From Profundicola sp048268105 (GTDB lineage Bacteria > Bacteroidota > Bacteroidia > Flavobacteriales > Weeksellaceae), in assembly GCA_048268105.1 (NCBI GenBank), contig JBLWWH010000013.1:5832-69831 (forward strand): a DNA stretch of 64,000 nucleotides. Direction: 5' to 3'. This document shows, piece by piece, positions 33,735-43,429 of the stretch (the first letter of the stretch is position 1; each line of letters begins with the position of its first letter). The position numbers and the translations under genes were made by a program. The notes under the pieces are model-generated. The model had not been told where the DNA came from, did no database searches, and worked only from the letters and a program-made list of their open reading frames with translations.

Positions 33735-34421
33735 TTAATCTCTGCTACCCATCAACATACTAGCAAAGTATACCAATTGTGCTAAGGATCCAATAGCTGC
33801 CACAACATAAGTTCTAGCTGCCCACTTCAAAGCATCTTTAGACATAGCTAACTCGCCTGATTGTACCATATTTCTTTCTTTTAGCCATTTCAATGCTCTA
33901 TTACTAGCATCATACTCAACTGGCAAGGTAATAAAAGCAAAAAGAGTAGTAACCGCAAATGCCGCAACCCCCAAAGCCAACACCAATTGATTTCCCGAAG
34001 TAGCCATCAAAACAAGTCCACCCATAATAAGCCACATAGACATCTTTGAACTGATATTTACCATCGGTACTAGTTTAGATCTTAGATTTAACCAAGAATA
34101 ACCTACAGCATGTTGCACCGCATGACCACACTCATGCGCAGCTACAGCAGCAGCGGCAGCATTTCGTTCAAAATATACAGTCTCTGATAAATTAACAGTT
34201 TTATTGGCTGGATTATAGTGATCGGTGAGACTACCAGGCGTAGAAATAACTTTAACATCATAAATACCGCTATCTGCTAACATCTGTTCAGCAATCTCTT
34301 TTCCGCTCATGTTATTAGCCAACCGCGTTTTAGAATATTTAGTAAACTTAGATTTTAGCATATAACTCACGTACATACTAATCAAAGTGAATATTCCAAT
34401 AACAATATAATATCCCATCAT
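33735..34421 (-). CDS. zinc metallopeptidase, YugP family
   Basis: A 228-aa membrane-embedded putative zinc protease (neutral zinc metallopeptidase, YugP type). The zinc motif is AAHECGHAVQHAVGYSW (HExxH form HECGH). Hydrophobic segments are at the N-terminus (YYIVIGIFTLISMYVSYML), in the middle (LIMGGLVLMATS, LALGVAAFAVTTLFAFI) and at the C-terminus. Function is unknown, possibly membrane protein quality control. Confidence 0.9.
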   Translation of the reverse strand: MMGYYIVIGIFTLISMYVSYMLKSKFTKYSKTRLANNMSGKEIAEQMLADSGIYDVKVISTPGSLTDHYNPANKTVNLSETVYFERNAAAAAVAAHECGHAVQHAVGYSWLNLRSKLVPMVNISSKMSMWLIMGGLVLMATSGNQLVLALGVAAFAVTTLFAFITLPVEYDASNRALKWLKERNMVQSGELAMSKDALKWAARTYVVAAIGSLAQLVYFASMLMGSRD

Positions 34422-34499
34422 TTGATTTAATTTAGCTTCAAGTTTAGCAAATATAATGCCGATAGAGGAAAAATCAATAGAAGAGATATAGTTTATTTA

Positions 34500-34513
34500 T
34501 TTACAATTGTAAA
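34500..34513. promoter_or_regulatory. palindrome TTTACAATTGTAAA, candidate operator
   Basis: A perfect 14-bp palindrome in the divergent promoter region between the YugP gene and the 373-aa gene at 34625. Its core TTACAATTGTAA recurs at 36391-36402 beside the XRE regulator and M14 gene, so it may be an operator for that regulator (inference). A -7 box TATATTTG follows at 34603-34610. Confidence 0.5.
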
Positions 34514-34624
34514 CAAATTATATTATACGCTTATTATCAACTACTTATGACAAATATTAGGTATTATTCTTAATTTGATTATTAAATAAATGTATATAAA
34601 GCTATATTTGCATAATATTTTTTC

Positions 34625-35746
34625 ATGTCTATAAAGGTAAAAGAAGTTAAGAATAAGAAGGATTTGTTGGAATTTATCAAATTTCCAATGAATCTTTACA
34701 AGGACAATCCCTACTATGTCCCAGCATTAATCCAAGAGGAAAAACAAGCCTTGGACCAAAGCTTGAATCCAGTATTTAATCATGCTATCGCTAAATATTA
34801 CTTAGCCTATAAGGATGGTGAGATAGCCGGTAGAATAGCCGCTATCATCAATTGGAAAGAAGTTAGGGAACAGAACAAATCAAAGGTTCGTTTTGGATGG
34901 TTTGATATGATTGATGATATTGAAGTCACAAAGGCTTTATTAGAAAAAGTCTATGAACTTGGAAAAGAAAACAAGCTTGAAAACGTAGAAGGTCCTGTAG
35001 GTTTTTCCAATTTAGATAAGGCAGGTTTGTTAACCAAAGGCTTCGACAAAATTCCCACGATGGTTACGCTTTATAACTATGAATATTACGAGAAGCATTT
35101 ACGTGAACTAGGTTTTGAAATGGCGAGTGAATGGGTTGAATACGCACTTACACTTCCTGAGACTTTACCCAAAAAAGTGATTAAATTCTCTGGACTGATC
35201 ATGAAAAGATATGGCTTAAAACTTAAAAAGTTCGAGACTAAAGATGACTTAAGAGAAGTAGTTGAACCAATGTTTGCATTATTGGACAAGACTTATGGCC
35301 ACCTAAGTAGCTATGTACCAATTCCTAAGCAGCAAATTGAGCATTATAAAGAGAAGTATATCAACTTTATAAACCCAGACTATGTTAGCTGTATAGAGGA
35401 TTCAGAGGGTAATATGATAGCTTTTGCCATCACGATGCCATCCTATTCAAAAGCCTTACAGAAAGCTAAAGGTAAATTATTCCCATTTGGATGGTGGCAT
35501 TTACTACGAGCTTCTAAAAAGAATGATACAGCTGCGTTTTATCTTATTGGAATAGATCCAGCATATCAAGGAAAAGGAGTTACAGCCATTGTTTTCAAGG
35601 AGATGTTTCAGACCTTCAATAAACATGGTATTAAATATCTAGAAACCAATCCAGAATTAGCAGAAAATAAAAGTATTCAGACTTTGTGGAAGGATTACAA
35701 TCCGGTAAATCATAAAAGAAGAATGAGCTTTAAAAAAGATCTATAA
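34625..35746 (+). CDS. GNAT-like (YghO-type) hypothetical protein
   Basis: A 373-aa protein. The central part contains PVGFSNLDKAGLLTKGFD and the C-terminal part looks like an acetyltransferase (AFYLIGIDPAYQGKGVTAIVFKEM, with the R/Q-x-x-G-x-G/A acetyl-CoA loop as QGKGV). It ends TNPELAENKSIQTLWKDY. Bacterial YghO-like proteins share this composition, from memory. Substrate unknown. It starts with an ATG after a TATATTTG box (34603-34610). Confidence 0.8.
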   Translation: MSIKVKEVKNKKDLLEFIKFPMNLYKDNPYYVPALIQEEKQALDQSLNPVFNHAIAKYYLAYKDGEIAGRIAAIINWKEVREQNKSKVRFGWFDMIDDIEVTKALLEKVYELGKENKLENVEGPVGFSNLDKAGLLTKGFDKIPTMVTLYNYEYYEKHLRELGFEMASEWVEYALTLPETLPKKVIKFSGLIMKRYGLKLKKFETKDDLREVVEPMFALLDKTYGHLSSYVPIPKQQIEHYKEKYINFINPDYVSCIEDSEGNMIAFAITMPSYSKALQKAKGKLFPFGWWHLLRASKKNDTAAFYLIGIDPAYQGKGVTAIVFKEMFQTFNKHGIKYLETNPELAENKSIQTLWKDYNPVNHKRRMSFKKDL

Positions 35747-35750
35747 ATAA

Positions 35751-36176
35751 TTAGTTTGTAAATACTTCAAAACTATTATCATCATAGAACCAGACAATTT
35801 TAGTAATTGATCTGGTTTTTTTAGTTTCTATCCGTTCTATTGATTTAAATTCTTCCGTCTTAGGTTTAATTTCAGGATTATTAGAGTGGAGTGGAGGGTT
35901 AGCATCTTTTTCTTGCTCTAATTCAAACAAGGGTTCTACCTTTCTAATCATAATTTCCTCAGTTTCAGTCATCGGTTTCTTGCCAAGCAGTAAATAATCC
36001 CATCTGAGTTCTGGATATTCATCTTTTACCTTAATTAAAAAATCTAAACTGGGCTTATTCCTTCCAGAAAGAATATGCGAAATACTTGATCGCTGAACTT
36101 CGATTCTATCCGCAAATTCAGAAGCATTAATATTGTAAACTTCTAAAATTTCTTCGATTATATTCCTGTAATCCAT
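35751..36176 (-). CDS. XRE-family transcriptional regulator
   Basis: A 141-aa protein with an N-terminal lambda-repressor-type helix-turn-helix (ASEFADRIEVQRSSISHILS, then GRNKPSLDFLIKVKDEYPEL, about residues 14-60). The linker is charged and disordered and the tail short and basic (SITKIVWFYDDNSFEVFTN). It is convergent with the GNAT-like gene, with only 4 bp between stop codons. It is divergent from the M14 gene, with a cluster of TTTACAA palindromes between them that are good operator candidates. Confidence 0.88.
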   Translation of the reverse strand: MDYRNIIEEILEVYNINASEFADRIEVQRSSISHILSGRNKPSLDFLIKVKDEYPELRWDYLLLGKKPMTETEEIMIRKVEPLFELEQEKDANPPLHSNNPEIKPKTEEFKSIERIETKKTRSITKIVWFYDDNSFEVFTN

Positions 36177-36361
36177 GTTACAAATATAAAGTTTATTTTT
36201 AAAAGAATTTTGTTTTTATAATTTTATTCACTTAAAGTAATATTGGGATTTAACTTTATATAAACCTTTTTATTTATCTCATTTATAACTATTTAGTTAC
36301 AACAATTAAATTTTAAGCATTTATCTAACTACATATATGACTTATTGTCATTCTAGGTGTG

Positions 36362-36417
36362 TATTTACAAATGAGTCTATTTTATTTAATTTACAATTGT
36401 AATCAAATTTGTAAATA
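36362..36417. promoter_or_regulatory. operator-like cluster before the M14 gene
   Basis: An 11-bp inverted repeat TATTTACAAAT (36362-36372) / ATTTGTAAATA (36407-36417) encloses the palindrome TTACAATTGTAA (36391-36402). The right arm touches the annotated ATG at 36419. The arrangement suggests cooperative binding of a dimeric HTH protein, probably the divergent XRE regulator. Confidence 0.55.
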
Positions 36418-36418
36418 G

Positions 36419-37597
36419 ATGATAAAGATTTATCTTTATTTTATGATTGAAACAGTTTTGTCCGATTACGAAAATTGGAAGGAAGATTTACCAAATAGAT
36501 ATCTGCCTGCAACGAGAGTAGAGGAATTAATTTTTAAAAATTCTTATTCTTTTGAAGTTATTGGAAATTCGTTTGAAGATCGTCCTATCTATAAATTGAA
36601 TATTGGGAAAGGTAAAACCAAAATTCTACTTTGGTCTCAAATGCATGGTAATGAATCTACATCTACACGAGCCATGTTTGATATCTGGAAGTTATTGCAT
36701 GAAGATGAAAACTTATATAACATTATTGACCAACAACTAGAAATCCACTTTATTCCACAACTTAACCCAGATGGAGCTGAAAAGTACACGAGAAGAAATG
36801 CAACTAATATTGATATAAATAGAGATTTCGTAGAGGTTCAATCCCCCGAAATGCGTAGCCTGAAAGAACTTGTTGGTAAATGGGATTATGATTTTTTATT
36901 CAACCTGCATGATCAAAGAACTATTTTTCATCCAAAAAACAAGAAACATCCGGCGAGTTTATCGTTTTTAGCTCCTGTAACGAATAGCAGTGGCGCTATA
37001 TCAACTAGTCAAAGAAAGGCAATTCAACTAATCTCTTGTATTATTGAAGGGTTACAAGATTTCATCCCCAATCAAATAGCTAGATTTAGTGATGACTTTT
37101 ATCCAAAAGCTACTGGAGATAACTTCCAGAAGTTAGGATATCCAACTATACTTATCGAATGCGGTCATTTCCCGAATGACTACAAAAGAAATCAAACTCG
37201 TAAGTTTACTAGTTATGCGATACTCAAAGCTTTTGAAGGAATTATTAAACAACAATATTTAATAGTTAATTCAAAGTATTATTATAACACACCGATAAAT
37301 GATAACAAAGCATTGGATATTATTTATAGAGATGTTCAGATTGAAAATGCTAAACATATTTCAAAAGTAGACATTGGAATATTATTTCGTGAGATTTTAG
37401 AAAATGACAACGAAATCTATTTCAATGCAGAAATTGTGGAAATCGGTGATTTGTCAGATTTCTTTGGATATGACGAATATCATGCTGAGAATCGCGTATT
37501 TGAATCTAAATCGAGTATTTACCCAGAAATTGGAAACTCAGCAAATTTCAAACTGGGAGAATGGGATGTTGTCAATGGCAAGAAAACCACATCATAG
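36419..37597 (+). CDS. M14 family zinc carboxypeptidase-like protein
   Basis: A 392-aa protein with an M14 core: zinc ligands in LLWSQMHGNESTSTRAM (HxxE), substrate-binding IPQLNPDGAEKYTRRNATNI and DINRDF, third ligand in NLHDQRTIFH, and a late catalytic glutamate region ILIECGHFPNDYKRN. No signal peptide is present. The first ATG (36419) overlaps the operator palindrome; the next in-frame ATG (36443, MIETVLSDYENW) is a plausible true start. The family acts on peptides or amide-linked amino acids; the substrate is unknown. Confidence 0.85.
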   Translation: MIKIYLYFMIETVLSDYENWKEDLPNRYLPATRVEELIFKNSYSFEVIGNSFEDRPIYKLNIGKGKTKILLWSQMHGNESTSTRAMFDIWKLLHEDENLYNIIDQQLEIHFIPQLNPDGAEKYTRRNATNIDINRDFVEVQSPEMRSLKELVGKWDYDFLFNLHDQRTIFHPKNKKHPASLSFLAPVTNSSGAISTSQRKAIQLISCIIEGLQDFIPNQIARFSDDFYPKATGDNFQKLGYPTILIECGHFPNDYKRNQTRKFTSYAILKAFEGIIKQQYLIVNSKYYYNTPINDNKALDIIYRDVQIENAKHISKVDIGILFREILENDNEIYFNAEIVEIGDLSDFFGYDEYHAENRVFESKSSIYPEIGNSANFKLGEWDVVNGKKTTS

Positions 37598-37796
37598 GCT
37601 GTGAGTTGTTAGCATACTTAAAGGGAAGGTAATAATAACAATTCTTGATTAACTGTTTCTGAACTTATAATTTAACATAATATAAATTATAGGGTAATTT
37701 ATATTAATCAGTTTTAACTTATTCCTTTTGGAATTAAGACTTTAACCATATAATTCAAGTTTTGAAACATATTATTATAAATCTATTTTCTTTAGA

Positions 37797-37804
37797 TATA
37801 TTTG
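37797..37804 (+). promoter_or_regulatory. -7 box of sdaA
   Basis: TATATTTG, 22 bp before the sdaA ATG. No convincing -33 TTG is found. Confidence 0.45.
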
Positions 37805-37826
37805 CTACACACTAGATTTATGATGT

Positions 37827-39245
37827 ATGAAACATATCAGCATTTTCGATATGCTTAAAATTGGCGTTGGTCCTTCAAGTTCGCACACTTTAGGACCTTG
37901 GCGCGCTGCACAAGAATTTATTCAAGAACTTAAAGATTTAAATTTATTCGATAAAGTTGTTGGATTAGAAATTCATTTATATGGTTCTCTTGCTTTAACT
38001 GGAATTGGACATGCTACCGACAAAGCGGTTATGCTTGGTTTATCTGGATATGATCCCGTAACCATCCCTATTGAAGAGATTGAAAATAGTATTGAACAAA
38101 TCAAAAATAATAAGTCTGTTTTCTTAAACCAAGAAATAGAAATTCCATTTGAATGGTCTGATATTCATTTTGATAGAGAATTTTTACCATATCATGCCAA
38201 TGGAATGAAATTTTTTGCTAAACATGATTCAGGTGTTTATGAATCAACATTTTATTCTATTGGAGGTGGATTTATTACCAAAGAAGAAACTTCGGAAACA
38301 GTAGATTTATCAGATAATAAAGATTTTCCATTTCCAACAGATAATGCAGCTCAATTACTGCAACATTGTAAAGACCAAGGACTTTCTATTCCAGAATTAG
38401 TTATGCAAAATGAGCTAACCGTCCGTTCTGCAGAGCAAATCGATAGCGATTTAAAAGAAATTTGGAAGGTAATGTTGGAGTCTATATATATAGGTTGTCA
38501 TTCTGAAGGATTTTTACCAGGTGGTTTAAATGTTAGAAGACGTGCTTTTGATATGTATTCGAAATTGGTGACTGAGGAAGCAAAATATGAAACGCCTCAA
38601 GAATGGGTTGCCAGCATTCGAAATACCAAAATGACCTATCGTCAAATTTTTAAATGGGTTTCAACCTATGCGATTGCTGTTAATGAAGTAAATGCAGCTT
38701 TAGGAAGAGTGGTCACGGCTCCTACCAACGGTTCTGCGGGGGTGATTCCCTCTGTACTCCTATTCTATTTAACGGTAGAAAACCATAAAGCGGCTTTCCC
38801 AAGAATCAAACGTTTCTTATTAACAGCGGGCGTTGTTGGAAGTATTTTTAAAAGAAATGCAACGATTTCAGCAGCTATGGGTGGTTGTCAAGCAGAAATT
38901 GGAGTTTCTTCGGCGATGGCGGCGGCAGCTCTTTGTGAATTAAGAGGTGGAACACCAGCTCAATGCTTAAACGCAGCTGAAATTGCGATGGAACATCATT
39001 TAGGTTTAACTTGTGATCCGATTGCCGGTTTAGTTCAAATTCCATGTATTGAACGAAATTCTATGGGAGCTATCAAGGCAATTAATGCAGCTGAATTAGC
39101 GCTAGATCACGACGAAGCCTATGTTAAAGTAAGCTTAGATAATGTAATTGAAACCATGTGGGAAACAGCTAAAGACATGAATACCAAGTATAAAGAAACA
39201 TCTGAAGGAGGTTTAGCAGTGAGCGTTAAAATGGCTGATTGTTAG
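37827..39245 (+). CDS. sdaA: L-serine ammonia-lyase (iron-sulfur type)
   Basis: A 472-aa single-chain L-serine dehydratase that converts serine to pyruvate and ammonia using a [4Fe-4S] cluster. The N-terminal beta domain begins ISIFDMLKIGVGPSSSHTLG. The catalytic alpha domain has FLPGGLNVRRRAFD, APTNGSAGVIPSVLLFY, and the cluster cysteines in MGGCQAEIG, GLTCDPIAG and QIPCIERN. Length is normal. Terminator at 39276. Confidence 0.96.
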   Translation: MKHISIFDMLKIGVGPSSSHTLGPWRAAQEFIQELKDLNLFDKVVGLEIHLYGSLALTGIGHATDKAVMLGLSGYDPVTIPIEEIENSIEQIKNNKSVFLNQEIEIPFEWSDIHFDREFLPYHANGMKFFAKHDSGVYESTFYSIGGGFITKEETSETVDLSDNKDFPFPTDNAAQLLQHCKDQGLSIPELVMQNELTVRSAEQIDSDLKEIWKVMLESIYIGCHSEGFLPGGLNVRRRAFDMYSKLVTEEAKYETPQEWVASIRNTKMTYRQIFKWVSTYAIAVNEVNAALGRVVTAPTNGSAGVIPSVLLFYLTVENHKAAFPRIKRFLLTAGVVGSIFKRNATISAAMGGCQAEIGVSSAMAAAALCELRGGTPAQCLNAAEIAMEHHLGLTCDPIAGLVQIPCIERNSMGAIKAINAAELALDHDEAYVKVSLDNVIETMWETAKDMNTKYKETSEGGLAVSVKMADC

Positions 39246-39275
39246 GTGTTTATCCCAGATTTATAAATCTAATTT

Positions 39276-39307
39276 AAGCTCAAGAAACTTTACTTTCTTG
39301 AGCTTTT
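39276..39307 (+). terminator. terminator of sdaA
   Basis: AAGCTCAAGAAA (39276-39287), loop CTTTAC, TTTCTTGAGCTT (39294-39305), followed by TT. Confidence 0.82.
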
Positions 39308-39358
39308 ATATTGGCATAAAATTAATTTTTAGCATTTTAATTAAAATCTAAATCTTCG

Positions 39359-39366
39359 TATCTTTG
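39359..39366 (+). promoter_or_regulatory. -7 box of mtaB; probable leaderless transcript
   Basis: TATCTTTG matches TAnnTTTG and ends 4 bp before the mtaB ATG (39371). With the usual 4-6 bp to the start site, transcription would begin at or next to the A of the ATG. Confidence 0.55.
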
Positions 39367-39370
39367 CCGA

Positions 39371-40690
39371 ATGCAAAAAAGCGCAGCATTTTACACTTTA
39401 GGATGTAAATTAAATTTCTCGGAAACCTCTACCATCGCTCGAAATCTAGTTCAGGGCGGGTATCAGACGGTGGAATTTGATCAGAAGGCAGATGTTTATG
39501 TTATCAACACTTGTTCGGTTACACAAAACGCTGATAACGAATGTAAACGAATTGTCAAGAAGGCATTGAAAGCAAATCCAGAAGGTTTTGTTGTCGTGGT
39601 AGGTTGTTATGCACAATTGAAACCAGAAGAAATCGCCGAATTACCTGGTGTTGATTTGGTTTTAGGTGCCAAAGAGAAATTTAATATTGTTTCGTTTTTA
39701 TCAAGTTTAGATAAAGCAGATCAAGCGCAGGTGCATTCTTGTGAAATCGAGGAAGCCGATTTCTACGAAAGCGCGTACTCAATTGGAGACCGAACCAGAG
39801 CATTTTTAAAGGTTCAAGATGGTTGCGATTATGTATGTACGTATTGCACGATTCCCTTAGCCAGAGGAATTTCCCGTTCGGATTCTGTTCAAAATATTTT
39901 GAATAAAGCACAAGAAATTTCGGATCAGGGAATTCAAGAAATTGTATTAACGGGTGTAAATATCGGCGATTACGGTAAAGGTGAGTTCGGTAATAAAAAA
40001 CACGAAAACACTTTTATGGAGTTATGCGACAGATTGGACGCAGAAACTTCAGTTCATCGATTGAGAATTTCCTCCATTGAACCTAATTTACTGAAGAACG
40101 AACTCATCGACTTCACCTCTACCAGCCAAAGATTCGTACCGCATTTTCATGTTCCTCTACAGTCTGGCAGCGATAACATTTTGAAGAAAATGAAACGTCG
40201 TTATTTAACGGGATTATATAAAGAGCGCGTTGCTAAAATCAAAGAAGTTATGCCTCATGCGTGTATTGGTGTGGATGTAATTGTAGGTTTTCCAGGTGAA
40301 ACTCACGAAGAATTCCTAAAAACTTATAATTTCTTAAACGAACTGGATATTAGTTACTTACATGTATTTACTTATTCAGAACGTGACGATACCGAGGCCA
40401 TTCATTTTGATGGTGTTGTGCCGATGAGTGAGCGTAAAAAGAGAAACAAAATGCTTAGAATTCTATCTGAAAAGAAAAGAATGGCATTTTATAAATCACA
40501 ACTAGGTTCAACACGCAAAGTGGTTTGGGAGTCAGATAATAAAAACGGAATGATGCATGGTTTCACAGAGAACTATGTGAAAGTTCAAACTCCATATGAT
40601 GAATCTTTAATCAATCAATTAATGGAGGTTGAATTGGTGATGTTAAATGCAGATGGAATTGTAGACGTTCAATTATTGCAACCTGCATGA
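39371..40690 (+). CDS. mtaB: tRNA t6A37 methylthiotransferase
   Basis: A 439-aa radical-SAM enzyme that converts t6A37 to ms2t6A37 in tRNA. The N-terminal UPF0004 cluster cysteines are in TLGCKLNFSET, NTCSVTQNADNEC and VVVGCYAQL. The radical-SAM motif is DGCDYVCTYCTIPLARG, and HVPLQSGSDNILKKMKRRY is the family fingerprint. The C-terminus is TRAM-like. First gene of a translationally coupled trio; the next ATG overlaps the stop (ATGA). Confidence 0.95.
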   Translation: MQKSAAFYTLGCKLNFSETSTIARNLVQGGYQTVEFDQKADVYVINTCSVTQNADNECKRIVKKALKANPEGFVVVVGCYAQLKPEEIAELPGVDLVLGAKEKFNIVSFLSSLDKADQAQVHSCEIEEADFYESAYSIGDRTRAFLKVQDGCDYVCTYCTIPLARGISRSDSVQNILNKAQEISDQGIQEIVLTGVNIGDYGKGEFGNKKHENTFMELCDRLDAETSVHRLRISSIEPNLLKNELIDFTSTSQRFVPHFHVPLQSGSDNILKKMKRRYLTGLYKERVAKIKEVMPHACIGVDVIVGFPGETHEEFLKTYNFLNELDISYLHVFTYSERDDTEAIHFDGVVPMSERKKRNKMLRILSEKKRMAFYKSQLGSTRKVVWESDNKNGMMHGFTENYVKVQTPYDESLINQLMEVELVMLNADGIVDVQLLQPA

Positions 40691-41340
40691 AAATTTATTT
40701 CTTCAGTGGATTAGGTGCCAATCAAAAAGCTTTTAAAAACTTAAACGTTTCTAAAGATTTTGAGCCTGTATTCATTGAATGGAATTTACCCGAGCACGGA
40801 GAATCACTAGATCATTATGTTCAAAGATTTGCCGATGAAATCAATGTAAACGAGGATTTTGCCCTTGTTGGGCTATCTTTTGGTGGAATTATCGTTCAGG
40901 AATTAAATAAATATGTAAATCCTGAAAAAACCATATTAATATCTTCTGTACAAAATCGAAAACAGATGCCTATGTACATGAAGTTATCTTCTAGAACTGC
41001 TGCTCATCGAGCCATTCCTATGGTTTTTTTCACTTCTGATAAGCTAATTTCTTATGCATTTTTCAGAAAATTATATAATCCAAAAATGCCTGGTTTAGAT
41101 GAATTCTTTACTTATAAAGATCCTTATTATTTAAGATGGTCTATCGATAAAATTGTAAATTGGCGTCCATCTATAGAGAAAATTAATGGTTTATATCAAA
41201 TGCATGGAACTAAAGACATTGTGTTTCCACATAAATATTTGATGAACGAAGTCGATTTGATTCAAAATGGAACTCATATTATGGTTTTGCAGAAACCTAA
41301 AGAAGTAACTACATTGCTACACCAATATCTCAATAAATGA
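40687..41340 (+). CDS. alpha/beta hydrolase
   Basis: A 217-aa alpha/beta-hydrolase-fold protein. The nucleophile elbow is LVGLSFGGII (GLSFGG), preceded by the oxyanion region FFSGLGANQKAF. A late His lies in QNGTHIMVLQKP and an Asp in GTKDIVFP. There is no signal peptide. The substrate is unknown. It overlaps mtaB by 4 nt upstream and the peptidase gene by 4 nt downstream, so expression is coupled. Confidence 0.85.
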   Translation: MKIYFFSGLGANQKAFKNLNVSKDFEPVFIEWNLPEHGESLDHYVQRFADEINVNEDFALVGLSFGGIIVQELNKYVNPEKTILISSVQNRKQMPMYMKLSSRTAAHRAIPMVFFTSDKLISYAFFRKLYNPKMPGLDEFFTYKDPYYLRWSIDKIVNWRPSIEKINGLYQMHGTKDIVFPHKYLMNEVDLIQNGTHIMVLQKPKEVTTLLHQYLNK

Positions 41341-43265
41341 AAATTTTACTTTATTTTTTAATCATCGGATGCGCCAATATCCTTTTGGCTCAGTCACCCG
41401 AAGTTATCGCCAATATAGAATCTAAAGGTCATAGACTCTCTCCTACTCAATTGCATGACAGAATGCAATCACCTGAATTAATAGATGTTACATACTATGA
41501 CTTAAACTTTATATTTGATTCCTCCTTGAACAATTTTACTGGAATTTCTAAAGTAAATTTCATTATGCTAGAGGAAACAAATCAAGTCACTTTAGATGCT
41601 CAAACTAACTTAAATACTGAAAGTGTTTTTCAAGACGAGAATATACCTGTTACGTTTACTAGAACCAGTAACCATATTATTGTTCAATTAAATGAGACAA
41701 AATCCATCGGCGAAGTTCTATCGCTAACCGTCCAATATCAAACTAATATTAATAATTCTGAAGCTTTAACAAAAGAATATCACAACGGTATTCCGATCGT
41801 TTCTTCTTTGAGCGAACCGTTCTACGCTTCTACTTGGTGGGTTGGAATTGATAATTTAAAAGACAAAGCAGATACGGTGGACATTAGAGTAACGCATCCA
41901 GCTGCTTACAAAGTAGGTTCTAATGGACTTTTAATTTCTGAAGAAAACATAGGGAACGCTTTGAAAACAACACACTGGAGAACAGAATATCCCATTCCTG
42001 CTTATTTGGTGAGCATTGCAATGTCTAATTATGTGGAATACAACAATACGGCGACGGTGAGCGGTACAAGCGTTCCCATTATTAATTATGTTTATCCAGA
42101 AAACTTAACCGATGAAGTTCAAACACAACTCGACGCAGTACCTTATTATGTAGAGTTCTTCTCTGATTTAGTAGGTGATTATCCTTATAAAAACGAAAAA
42201 TATGGACATGCTCAGTGGAATTGGGGTGGCGGCATGGAACATTCTACTATGTCCTCCCAAATTCACTTCGAAACTTCCTTAACAGCGCACGAATTAGCGC
42301 ACCAATGGTTTGGCAACAAAGTAACTTGTGGAACTTGGTCAGATGTATGGCTGAACGAGGGTTTTGCCGTTTACCTAGAAGGCTTACTTAGACGTGATTT
42401 GTACGGAGAAGAATTCTTTTATCAATGGAAATTGAGTAGAAATAATTTTGTGATGTCTCAAGATGATGGATCTGTTTATATTCCTCCGGCTCAAGCTTTT
42501 TCAGACAACAGAATTTTCAGTGCCAGACTGAGTTATTATAAAGCTGCTATGGTCGTTCATATGCTCAGGTTTAAATTAGGTGATGAAAACTTTTATCAAG
42601 CTCTTCAAAACTATTTGAATGATCCCTTATTGGCCTATGGATTTGCAACTACGCCAGATCTACAAAATCATATGGAAACTCAAAGCGGCTTAGATTTAGA
42701 TGAGTTTTTTGCAGATTGGGTGTATGGAGAAGGTTTTCCGTATATGTCTGCAGAAATGGATTATAACCAAAATAATCATACAGCAGCCTTAACAATTTCT
42801 CAAATTCCAAGTCACGAATCTGTAGATTTCTTTGAAACTGAAATTGAAATTGAATTGATTTCTAGCGATAGTTCTTCAGAAATAAGAAGGTTAAACCTGA
42901 CTCAAAATGATCAAGTATTTTATTTAGAGGATTTACCTGTTAATTTTTCAAGCTATGAGTTAAATCCCAATCAAGATATTCTTACCCATGTTTATAACGC
43001 AACTTTAAATACTATGGACATTACTCGAAATGATGTGTTAGGGCTTCAACTCTACCCTAATCCTGTGGTTTCACAATTACATTTACTAGCTCCAGAAGTG
43101 ATTCAAGAAGTTCAAATTTTAGACGCACGTGCTAAGTTGCTTTTAAGTAAGAAAATCAACGATAGAGAGGCTGATATCTATGTTCAGATTCTAGCGCCTG
43201 GGACTTACTTTATTGAAGTAAGCTATTCGGATAGAAAAGAAACGAAGAAATTCATTAAAAAGTAA
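41337..43265 (+). CDS. secreted M1 family aminopeptidase with T9SS C-terminal sorting domain
   Basis: A 642-aa zinc peptidase. Signal peptide MKILLYFLIIGCANILLAQ. The M1 zinc motif is HELAHQWFGNKVTCGTWSDVWLNEG (HExxH-x18-E, positions about 318-341), preceded by the substrate loop GGGMEHSTMS (a GxMEN variant). The C-terminal 75 residues (LYPNPVVSQLHLL...GTYFIEVSYSDRKETKKFIKK) are a type A T9SS sorting domain, so the enzyme should be secreted by the Por system and released or anchored to the surface. Last gene of the mtaB trio. Confidence 0.93.
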   Translation: MKILLYFLIIGCANILLAQSPEVIANIESKGHRLSPTQLHDRMQSPELIDVTYYDLNFIFDSSLNNFTGISKVNFIMLEETNQVTLDAQTNLNTESVFQDENIPVTFTRTSNHIIVQLNETKSIGEVLSLTVQYQTNINNSEALTKEYHNGIPIVSSLSEPFYASTWWVGIDNLKDKADTVDIRVTHPAAYKVGSNGLLISEENIGNALKTTHWRTEYPIPAYLVSIAMSNYVEYNNTATVSGTSVPIINYVYPENLTDEVQTQLDAVPYYVEFFSDLVGDYPYKNEKYGHAQWNWGGGMEHSTMSSQIHFETSLTAHELAHQWFGNKVTCGTWSDVWLNEGFAVYLEGLLRRDLYGEEFFYQWKLSRNNFVMSQDDGSVYIPPAQAFSDNRIFSARLSYYKAAMVVHMLRFKLGDENFYQALQNYLNDPLLAYGFATTPDLQNHMETQSGLDLDEFFADWVYGEGFPYMSAEMDYNQNNHTAALTISQIPSHESVDFFETEIEIELISSDSSSEIRRLNLTQNDQVFYLEDLPVNFSSYELNPNQDILTHVYNATLNTMDITRNDVLGLQLYPNPVVSQLHLLAPEVIQEVQILDARAKLLLSKKINDREADIYVQILAPGTYFIEVSYSDRKETKKFIKK

Positions 43266-43429
43266 CACGATTTTAAGGCTGGTGAATCTACACCAGACTT
43301 ATTTTTTTTTATTATTTATAGGCTTTTGTGGTAATAAATCTGAGTAGCCTTAATAAGTTTTTACATTTAATTACCGAAATTGCCTTAAATAACTTATTTT
43401 TGTTTTTACATCAAATAGAAAAATAATTC

